Positions 1 to 7,000 of a stretch of DNA of 64,000 nucleotides are shown here, piece after piece; the stretch's first letter is position 1; every line of letters begins with the position of its first letter. The DNA lies in contig CAJTSE010000008.1 of the NCBI GenBank assembly GCA_910578815.1, forward strand, positions 107,495 to 171,494. Direction: 5' to 3'. This DNA comes from an uncultured Acetatifactor sp. Lineage in GTDB: Bacteria > Bacillota > Clostridia > Lachnospirales > Lachnospiraceae. A program made the position numbers and the translations under genes. Below the pieces are notes generated by a model. That model was given only the letters and a program-made list of their open reading frames with translations. It searched no databases and was not told where the DNA came from.

Positions 1-3000
1 CTGAAAGTGAAGCCTTCCGGTATTGCGTGGAGTACTTCTGCACGGGGGGAAGGGAGAGCGTTTTAGAGCAGCATATCCTGAATCTTTCACGCTATGCGGC
101 AGGCTTTCCTTGGCCGGAGGAATGGCTGGAGCAACGAAGGAAGGATTACGGAGACATAGGAGCAGAGGCTCTGTGTGAGAGCGAGTGCGGCAGGTACCTT
201 GCCGGGCATCTTGCTTTAATGGTACAAGGGTGGATACAAAAACTGAAGCGGGTGCAGGAGCTCTGCCTTGAGCCGGACGGTCCCTATATGTACGGGGAGA
301 TGGTGGAGGGAGAGCTGGAACAGCTGGAGCAGCTTAGAAAATGCGCCGGCCTGGCAGAGTATGCGGCCAGGCTGCCGGCAGTACAGTTCGGGCGGCTTTC
401 CTCCAAAAAGGATGACAGCGTAAACGGGGAAAAGCGGCAGCTTGCGGCTGACATCAGGGCGGAAGTGAAAAAGAGTGTTCAGGACACGGCGGAACGATTT
501 TTTGCCACCCCCCTGGAATTGGCGGCGGAGCAGGCATTAAGCTGTAGAGAGCCGGTTTGCACGCTGATTGACCTGGCACTGGATTTCAGAAGGCGGATGG
601 CGGAGAAAAAGCAGGGGAAAAAGGTGGTGGATTTCACGGATGTGGAACACTTTGCCCTGGGTATTCTTCTGAAAAAGGAAGAGGGACAAATTACCCCCAG
701 TCAGGTGGCGCTGGAGTACCGCCAATATTTTGCAGAAATCCTCATAGACGAATATCAAGACAGCAATCTTGTTCAGGAGATTCTTTTGAGCGCCGTTTCC
801 GGGGAGGATGAGGGTCATTTTAACCGTTTTATGGTGGGAGATGTAAAGCAGAGTATTTATAAGTTTCGACTGGCCCGGCCGGAGCTTTTTCTGGAGAAAT
901 ATCACAGCTATCTTCCGGGCGGCGGTGAGTTGGGAAACAGGGAGGCTACAGACTTCAGGGACGGAGTGAAGAAAGCTGTCTCTGGCAGGCAGCGCAGAAT
1001 TGATCTGAGTAAAAACTTCCGCAGCCGCCCGCAGGTGATCGAGGCGGTGAACGATGTTTTTTCCCGGCTGATGAATGAACGGACAGGGGGGCTTGCTTAT
1101 GACGAGCATGCGGCTCTTTATGTAGGAGCGGAATATCCGCAAAATACAGGCAATGAGAGTGAGCTGCTTTTAGTGGAAAAGCCTTCGGAAAATGATGGAA
1201 TAAGTGCTAGGCAGGCGGAGGCCAAGACAATAGCGGCGAAGATCCGGGAGCTTCGTAAGAACTTTTATGTGACGGACAGAGCAGACGGAAGGCTGCGTCC
1301 TGCCGAATATTCGGATATGGTCATTCTGCTGAGGGCAACCAGCGGTTGGGACGAGGAATTTAAGGCAGTGCTGGAAGAAGAGGGAATTCCGGCATACATT
1401 ACTTCCAAAACAGGCTATTTTGGGGCTTCTGAGGTGCAGGAGCTGCTGCAGCTTCTGCGGGTGCTGGATAATCCTCGTCAGGACATTCCTCTGTTTGGGG
1501 TGATGAAATCTATTTTTGGCGGATTTACGGAAGAAGAGATTGCTTTGATTCGAAGCGGCAGCAGGCAGGGGACTCTTTATGAGGCAGCGGAGCAGTTTGC
1601 GACGGGTGAAGAAGCAGCCGTAGACACGGGGGCGTCAGAAAATGCAGAAGCAGCCGAAACGAAAGAGTCGGGACACGCGGAAGCAGCCGGAACGGAAGAG
1701 TCGGGGCACACGGAAGCAGCCGGAACGGAAGATGCGGGACACGTAGAAACAGCAGGGAAAGCAGCGCGGAATATAAGGAAAGCGGACAGAGACGTGCATC
1801 TGCAGGAGCATGGAATGTTGCGGGACAGGGTAGCAGCGTTCCTGCAAAAGATTAGCGAATACCGCCGCTGCACGGTGTACATGCCTGTGAGGGAGCTTTT
1901 GACAAAGCTGATCACGGACTTTGACTATTTATATTATGTTACGGCACTGCCGGCAGGAGGAAAGCGGCGGGCTAATGTGGAGATGCTGTTGACCAGAGCG
2001 TCGGATTTTGAAAAAACCAGCTATTTTGGGATGTTCCATTTTATCCGCTATATGGAGCAGTTGGAAAAATATGATGTGGATTACGGCGAGGCAGAGCTTT
2101 TGGATGAAAATGCCAATGTGGTAAGAATTATGAGCATCCATAAAAGTAAAGGCTTGGAATTCCCTGTTACCTTTGTGGCAGGGCTGGGCAAGCGCTTTAA
2201 CATGCAGGAGACAAATCAATCGCTGATCCTGGACATGGATCTGGGGCTTGCTACGGATTATGTGAATCCTGGGAAGCGTATGAAGAATAAAACTCTGCGC
2301 CGCAATGTGCTGATGCGGAAGCTGCGGGAGGACAGCCTGGCGGAAGAACTACGGGTGCTTTATGTGGCGCTGACCCGTGCCAGAGAGAAGCTGATTCTTA
2401 CGGCATCACTGGAGAAGGCGGCGGAACGATGGGAGCGTTTTCAGAAGAGCGGAGTCGAAAGCCTGCTGTATCCTGACTTTATAGAAGCCGGGAATTATCT
2501 GGATTTTCTGCTGCCTGTCTTAAGCGGTACTTCTATTCAGGTGACTGTTTTGGCGGAAGGTGAGCTGGCGGCTGGAGAATTCAAAGAACAGCTGGAGCTG
2601 GGGGATAGGGTCTGGCGGCTGGAGCGGGCCGGGCAGCTGGCGGATGGGAAAGCGCTGGAGTATCTGCGCGAACGCTTAAGAGACAGGTATCCCTTTGAGA
2701 ATCTGGCCGGGCTTTATACCAAGACTACCGTGTCCGAGCTGAAGATTGCTGCCATGGCAGACAAAGACGAAGCGGCCTATCATACCTTTGAGGAAAAGGA
2801 GATACAGCCTTATATTCCCAGCTTTCGCAGGCAGGAAGAGAAGGTCAGCGGCACGGTCAGGGGTAACGCGTATCACAGGGTTATGGAGCTTCTGGATTTT
2901 GGGCGTATTCTGTTTTCGGATATATTAGGACCTTCGGAAATTTTGGAGTCTTCAGGGTCCCTGGAATCTTTGGAAAAAAGGGCATTGGATGCTTCGAGGG

Positions 3001-3551
3001 ATTTGGAAATATCAGGAGCAATAAGTCGGAGTCAGGAAGAGGAAAGTAAGGAACAGGATCAAAAGCTTCCGGGGGACTATGAGGAATACAGGAATAAAGT
3101 CAGGCAGGCCGTTACGGCACAAGCTCTGAAAGCTTTTTTGGAAGAAGAAGTAAAAAGCAGGCGGCTGAAGCAGGAGTACGCGGAGGCGGTAAACCTGAAA
3201 AAGATATGGTATTTTCTGGAATCGGAGCTGGCTTATCGGATGTGGAGAGCCGAAAGAGAGGGCAGGCTGTACAGGGAACAGCCCTTTGTCATGGGCATCA
3301 GTGCGTCCGAGCTGGGACAGGAATTCCCGGACTCGGAGAGAGTATTGATTCAGGGAATTATAGACGTATTCTTTGAGGAAGAGGACGGCATCGTCCTCTT
3401 GGATTACAAGACAGATGCCGTCTCTTCCATGAAAGAACTGTGGAACCGCTATGAAACCCAGCTGGATTATTACAGCCAGGCGATCAGCAGGCTGACAGAG
3501 CAGCCTGTAAAGGAAAAAATATTGTATTCCTTTCATTTGGAGCAGTACTAA
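1..3551 (+). CDS. addA: AddA, helicase-nuclease subunit A (5' end outside window)
   Basis: This is the large subunit of the AddAB helicase-nuclease, which processes DNA double-strand ends for RecA-dependent repair. The frame is open from base 3, so the N-terminus with Walker A lies upstream. Visible UvrD-type motifs in order are IDEYQD (Walker B/motif II), MVGDVKQSIYKFR (III), LSKNFRSRP (IV), MSIHKSKGLEFP (V) and VLYVALTRAREKL (VI). The C-terminal RecB-like nuclease shows GIIDVFF and LLDYKTD, the catalytic Asp/Asp-x-Lys pattern, and YHRVMELL. About 1180 residues are present, close to full family length. A low-complexity insert of 11-residue repeats lies between motifs IV and V. addB would be expected upstream. 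The gene converges on thiT with 12 bp between the stops. Confidence 0.95.
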   Translation, partial: ESEAFRYCVEYFCTGGRESVLEQHILNLSRYAAGFPWPEEWLEQRRKDYGDIGAEALCESECGRYLAGHLALMVQGWIQKLKRVQELCLEPDGPYMYGEMVEGELEQLEQLRKCAGLAEYAARLPAVQFGRLSSKKDDSVNGEKRQLAADIRAEVKKSVQDTAERFFATPLELAAEQALSCREPVCTLIDLALDFRRRMAEKKQGKKVVDFTDVEHFALGILLKKEEGQITPSQVALEYRQYFAEILIDEYQDSNLVQEILLSAVSGEDEGHFNRFMVGDVKQSIYKFRLARPELFLEKYHSYLPGGGELGNREATDFRDGVKKAVSGRQRRIDLSKNFRSRPQVIEAVNDVFSRLMNERTGGLAYDEHAALYVGAEYPQNTGNESELLLVEKPSENDGISARQAEAKTIAAKIRELRKNFYVTDRADGRLRPAEYSDMVILLRATSGWDEEFKAVLEEEGIPAYITSKTGYFGASEVQELLQLLRVLDNPRQDIPLFGVMKSIFGGFTEEEIALIRSGSRQGTLYEAAEQFATGEEAAVDTGASENAEAAETKESGHAEAAGTEESGHTEAAGTEDAGHVETAGKAARNIRKADRDVHLQEHGMLRDRVAAFLQKISEYRRCTVYMPVRELLTKLITDFDYLYYVTALPAGGKRRANVEMLLTRASDFEKTSYFGMFHFIRYMEQLEKYDVDYGEAELLDENANVVRIMSIHKSKGLEFPVTFVAGLGKRFNMQETNQSLILDMDLGLATDYVNPGKRMKNKTLRRNVLMRKLREDSLAEELRVLYVALTRAREKLILTASLEKAAERWERFQKSGVESLLYPDFIEAGNYLDFLLPVLSGTSIQVTVLAEGELAAGEFKEQLELGDRVWRLERAGQLADGKALEYLRERLRDRYPFENLAGLYTKTTVSELKIAAMADKDEAAYHTFEEKEIQPYIPSFRRQEEKVSGTVRGNAYHRVMELLDFGRILFSDILGPSEILESSGSLESLEKRALDASRDLEISGAISRSQEEESKEQDQKLPGDYEEYRNKVRQAVTAQALKAFLEEEVKSRRLKQEYAEAVNLKKIWYFLESELAYRMWRAEREGRLYREQPFVMGISASELGQEFPDSERVLIQGIIDVFFEEEDGIVLLDYKTDAVSSMKELWNRYETQLDYYSQAISRLTEQPVKEKILYSFHLEQY
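1647..1760 (+). repeat. 33-bp in-frame tandem repeat inside addA
   Basis: Three units of 33 bp start at 1647, 1680 and 1713, followed by a decayed part-unit. They encode an 11-residue Ala/Glu/Gly/Thr-rich unit (EAAGTEESGHT type) inserted between helicase motifs. The period keeps the reading frame, so the insert is tolerated as a flexible linker. Confidence 0.85.
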
Positions 3552-3563
3552 TTTACCGGCTCT

Positions 3564-4145
3564 TTATTCCGGCAGGAGAATAAACTTCTTTGTCTGTGGA
3601 AGCTTCAGCAGGGCGGCGGCTCCCGCAAGGGTCAGGATCAGCTCAGGCAGCATGTAGGCGCCGTTGTAAAGGAAACTGTAAAGAAACGTATTATCCGTTG
3701 CAAAGCCGGTCCATAATTCGCCAACGCTCTGCCAGATGACAACCCCGCTTAAGAAATGGCAGAGAAAGCGCAGCCCTACAGCCAGAGTGATGCCGCCCAT
3801 CCAGCCGGGAAACTTCTTTTTGCGGAAAATGCCGGCGATGCCCAGCACGGCAAAAGCGCCGATATAGTCCAGGAAAATGCAGGCGATCAGCATACCGGGG
3901 GTCAGCCCCCAGCCGAACAGCCCTTTCATGGCTCCCTGGGTAAACTGGATCAGGCCATAGAGAACGGATACCGTAAATCCGGCTTTCAGGCCTCTGCGGA
4001 TGGAGAAGATGACAATGGGGAGCATCGAGAGCAGTGTAACGGTGCCGCCCCAGGGCATCTGGATGATGGGAATGAAGCTGAGTACGGTGGCCAGGGCTGC
4101 CATAACGGCGCCTTCCACCAGGATCTGAAGTTTGGTGTTACGCAT
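3564..4145 (-). CDS. thiT: Thiamine ECF transporter S component ThiT
   Basis: This 193-residue, very hydrophobic protein resembles the ThiT/YuaJ family, the thiamine-binding S component that works with a shared ECF energising module (not in this window). It has about six membrane segments. The stretch MAALATVLSFIPI near the N-terminus and the Trp/Tyr-rich loop around WGLTPGML are family-like. The start at 4145 was chosen because a GGAGGA ribosome site precedes it; upstream codons in the same frame are riboswitch leader. A TPP riboswitch and a strong promoter lie directly upstream, which supports thiamine as the substrate. It converges with addA. Confidence 0.9.
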   Translation of the reverse strand: MRNTKLQILVEGAVMAALATVLSFIPIIQMPWGGTVTLLSMLPIVIFSIRRGLKAGFTVSVLYGLIQFTQGAMKGLFGWGLTPGMLIACIFLDYIGAFAVLGIAGIFRKKKFPGWMGGITLAVGLRFLCHFLSGVVIWQSVGELWTGFATDNTFLYSFLYNGAYMLPELILTLAGAAALLKLPQTKKFILLPE

Positions 4146-4235
4146 AAAAAAATCCTCCTTTTGTTGGTTAGGAGGAGGCACGGGTCCGCAAAATGCGGAT
4201 ACAACAAAGCCGCAGAAAATATTTAATACCTGCGG
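4146..4235 (-). terminator. Expression platform of the TPP riboswitch: mutually exclusive hairpins
   Basis: Reading toward thiT there are three hairpins: CCGCAG/CTGCGG (4235-4210), TCCGCA/TGCGGA (4199-4185) and TCCTCC/GGAGGA (4176-4153), the last followed by seven T (4152-4146) and then the ATG. The last hairpin buries the Shine-Dalgarno and also resembles an intrinsic terminator with a short stem. The CCGCA/TGCGG arms can swap partners, giving an alternative fold. Pairings were read by eye and not energy-folded. Confidence 0.65.
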
Positions 4236-4251
4236 GTGTCCTTGCTGTGCT

Positions 4252-4345
4252 GCTTCCATACGCCGGTACTAACCGGATCATGTAGTGAGGGTTAGAAACG
4301 GATGATGCCGTTTCAATCTCAGCGGTGTGCTCCCCTAGCATTTAT
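4252..4345 (-). ncRNA. TPP (THI-box) riboswitch aptamer
   Basis: The minus strand contains the conserved THI-box elements in order: GGGGAGC, GCTGAGATTGAAACGG, ACCCTC, TGATCCGGTTAGTACCGGCG and TATGGAAGC. These match the aptamer that binds thiamine pyrophosphate. It lies between a promoter and thiT, so high TPP should shut off the thiamine importer. Confidence 0.95.
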
Positions 4346-4362
4346 GTAGTTGCATGTGATAC

Positions 4363-4391
4363 AATATACAGGGATTTTGCAGGGTTGTCAA
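4363..4391 (-). promoter_or_regulatory. Promoter of the TPP riboswitch-thiT transcript
   Basis: The minus strand reads TTGACA (4391-4386), a 17-bp spacer, then TATATT (4368-4363). Transcription would begin around 4356, about ten bases before the aptamer. Confidence 0.8.
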
Positions 4392-4424
4392 GAAATAATA
4401 ATTTAATTATTTGGAGAAATCAGG

Positions 4425-5972
4425 ATGCAGGTCGATATTTCTTTTGTTGAAAGTAAATCAATAAGAACTTTATTGAGATTTTTATGCTTTATTTTTGAAA
4501 ATGAGGTCAAGCCATCCGAACAGGAGGTTCAGGACTTTATTGATAACTATATACCTGAAATGAGAGATTATATTTTAAACTGGACGCAAAGCAACCTGAA
4601 GGCGCTTGAAAATCTGGAATTTGTTTCAGAAGCAACGGAGAAGTTAAAAGAGAAGGAAAGGGAAATTGTAGAGAAAAAAGGAAATGAGAATTTTGATGAA
4701 GTTGTTGACGAGATTTATCGGCTAAAATATCCGTATCAATTTGATACAGTGGCCTGCAATCTGTGTACGCTATTGATTGCCAGTGATAATTTAAATAATC
4801 AGAATGAGTATTTATTTGATTGCATTGAACTGGAACAATATGGCGAGGCGTACAAAATACTATCCAATAAAGAGGAAGGCTTGCTTTTAATCAGCAATGG
4901 AGTATCAAATTACATTATGGATATATTTCGAGAAGAATTTGATTTTAGAAAGCACTACCTTGTAGTTCCTGATCTATATCATTGCATAGGGCAGCAAAAA
5001 TGGATACAGCTGAATAAGGAATATTTGGTAAAGAAGAAAGACCATAACTGTTTTTTGTCAGATGTCTTATTATTTTTTGAATTAATTATAGCAAAAAATA
5101 AGGAAGACATACTGAAGATATTAATGGCATTAATCTGTATTTTTAAATCTTACGAGTATAGTGAGACCATAAGGAACTTTGCGAAAACATTGATAGATAT
5201 TTTACAGGAAATAATGTATTGCGGTGAAATTCATAAAGTTTATATTCAGATGAAAGAGCTGAATAAAGAGATACCCGTGGAAAAAAGGGGCGGCAGAGAT
5301 GCCACAACAAGGTTTAGTATTATTTTTTCGGCGAGTAATGAAGATATATTTCTGCTAAGAATTGATTTACCTCATAAGGGAGTAAATAAGTTACACATAA
5401 ATATGCAGGAAAAAGTTGCGGGCAAAATGATAGAAACGGGCATCTCCTATGATGCTGTTGAAAATGATAAAATGATCAGGGAAATAGCCGGCGATGATTT
5501 TGACAGTTTGTTTTTTTGTATCAATCATCATATTTGGTTTAGAAGTGAATTTTTAAATAAAGTTGATCAACTAAAAGCGGATAAGGATAAAAAGGAAAAG
5601 CTGTTTAAATTATTCCGAGATAGAAGTCATTATTCTATAGATTGCAATGAGGGCAGCGAAGAGCAATATGATGAGCTTGTCGGTGAGCTATCTGGTTTTC
5701 TGCAGCGTTTCAGATTAAGCAGAAATGTATTGTGTAGTTTTGACAAAAATTCTTTGGATATGGAAAATGAAATATATGAGGTCAGGCGACAGCAGTGTAT
5801 ATTAAAAGAGCTCATGGAATGTTTTAAACAGTCAGATAACTGTAGTGTAGACGCAAATGTACTTCTTTGGGAAATATTTGGCGCCGGGAAATTGCAGGGA
5901 TGTATCGACAAAGCTGAATTCATGAAGCTGGATTTATCAGAATGCTGGGAACTGATCGACAGGCTGGTCTGA
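4425..5972 (+). CDS. Unrecognised AT-rich cytosolic protein, 515 aa
   Basis: I do not recognise this family. The protein has no signal peptide or clear membrane segment, is rich in Lys, Glu, Ile and Asn, and is mostly helical in appearance. A charged stretch around residues 70-95 (KLKEKEREIVEKKG) could be a coiled coil. A beta-like middle segment (around residues 290-330) is followed by Cys-containing helical parts. Base composition is clearly more AT-rich than addA or gltB, suggesting acquisition. The ribosome site before 4425 (GGAGAAATCAGG) is weak to moderate. The downstream glycosylase-like pseudogene follows after 68 bp, possibly in one transcript. Coding is supported by length and consistent codon use; function is unknown. 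Confidence 0.7.
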   Translation: MQVDISFVESKSIRTLLRFLCFIFENEVKPSEQEVQDFIDNYIPEMRDYILNWTQSNLKALENLEFVSEATEKLKEKEREIVEKKGNENFDEVVDEIYRLKYPYQFDTVACNLCTLLIASDNLNNQNEYLFDCIELEQYGEAYKILSNKEEGLLLISNGVSNYIMDIFREEFDFRKHYLVVPDLYHCIGQQKWIQLNKEYLVKKKDHNCFLSDVLLFFELIIAKNKEDILKILMALICIFKSYEYSETIRNFAKTLIDILQEIMYCGEIHKVYIQMKELNKEIPVEKRGGRDATTRFSIIFSASNEDIFLLRIDLPHKGVNKLHINMQEKVAGKMIETGISYDAVENDKMIREIAGDDFDSLFFCINHHIWFRSEFLNKVDQLKADKDKKEKLFKLFRDRSHYSIDCNEGSEEQYDELVGELSGFLQRFRLSRNVLCSFDKNSLDMENEIYEVRRQQCILKELMECFKQSDNCSVDANVLLWEIFGAGKLQGCIDKAEFMKLDLSECWELIDRLV

Positions 5973-6040
5973 CAGAGCATGGATAAATTTCAGAGCTGCA
6001 GAAGATATTCGTTAAAGCGGCCAGTATAAAGGAGAACAGT

Positions 6041-6847
6041 ATGGGTGATCAGATCAGCAGAGTGTATGCTCTATTGGAGGCATACAGAGCCGGCAGGCTG
6101 GGGGGAGAGAAAATGCCGGAGGATGAGAATCCGGCGTTGGACAAGGCATCAAAAGAAAACTATATATACTTTACATTACCGATGGCCCTTAACTGTCAGC
6201 GCAATTCCTATACCTTATGGGAATGCGCCAATAAAACCTATTATGATGAGAGTACCAGGGAAGTGTTTGATACAGCGGTTGTAGCGGCTATGAGTGAGGC
6301 TGCTTTAAGGGAAAAGCTGTTACGGCATAAGGTTGCTCTGCAGCCCAACAGGCATCCGCTCATATGGAAGACGATTTGTGAAACCATAGAAAAGGATTTT
6401 TCCGGAGATGTAAGGAATCTGTTTTCAAATAACGAATATTCCGTACAGCGGATAAAAGCATATATAGGCGACAATAAAAAGAAATTTCCCTACCTTGGAG
6501 GAAATAAAATCTGTAATTACTGGTTGTTTGTAATGGAGCAGTATACGGATGTAAAATTTGCGGACAGAGAGCAGATCACGGTGGCGCCGGATACCCATGT
6601 GATTCAGGCAAGTGTGAAAGGCGAAAAGATTTTCTAAGGCGTCAAAGAATGCCGCCCAAGAAAATCTAAGTTTCGCCTTGAAGAATCTCAAGGCGAACAA
6701 GTTCGCCTAGTGATTCTTCCACAAGTTTCACGGATTGTTTGTGCCGGGCGTTGGCAGGAGCTTTTGGCGGGAACGGAGCTGATGCCCATAGATGTACATA
6801 CGCCCCTGTGGCTGTGGAGCAGGGGAAAATTTCAGATTGAGTTGTAA
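6041..6847 (+). pseudogene. HhH-GPD-like DNA glycosylase-type gene interrupted by a palindromic element
   Basis: The intact part (6041-6637) encodes 198 residues ending in VKGEKIF, where the last residues come from the inserted repeat. A second piece in the same frame (about 6746-6847) reads RWQELLAGTELMPIDVHTPL and ends at TAA, so it looks like the original C-terminus. The sequence LGGNKICNYW followed by APDTHVIQAS resembles the helix-hairpin-helix Lys and catalytic Asp of OGG1/EndoIII-type glycosylases; this is a fold-level inference, not a family match. The start at 6041 has AAAGGAG six bases upstream. Residues between ASVK and RWQ appear lost or replaced by the element. A truncated product could still be translated. 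Confidence 0.6.
6614..6745 (+). repeat. Palindromic element, copy A
   Basis: It begins GTGAAAGGCGAAAAGAT and closes with TTTCAC (6726-6731), followed by the conserved tail GGATTGTTTGTGCC. Internal hairpin 1 pairs AGGCGAAA with TTTCGCCT and AGATTTTCT with AGAAAATCT. Hairpin 2 pairs GAAGAATC with GATTCTTC around an inner AGGCGAA/TTCGCCT. With the GTGAAA/TTTCAC ends this gives a three-way-junction shape. This copy sits inside the glycosylase-like reading frame. Confidence 0.8.
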
Positions 6848-6957
6848 AAGGCGAAAAGATTTTCTAAGGCGTCAAAGATTGCCGCCTAAGAAAATCTAAG
6901 TTTCGCCTCAAAGAACGCAGGAACAGCGTTCTTCACGGAACATTAGTTCCGTTGGCT
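6844..6957 (+). repeat. Palindromic element, copy B
   Basis: It starts at the TAA stop of the broken gene (GTAAAAGGCGAAAAGAT) and has the same first hairpin as copy A, with CGCC/GGCG closing. Hairpin 2 is different: AAGAACGC/GCGTTCTT. A third hairpin, ACGGAAC/GTTCCGT, replaces the usual tail. It lies in the leader of the GTPase-NYN gene, whose start is 44 bp beyond the end. Confidence 0.8.
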
Positions 6958-7000
6958 TGAATGAAGATTCATGTTGAAAAGTGTGGAAACGAGAGGAAAT

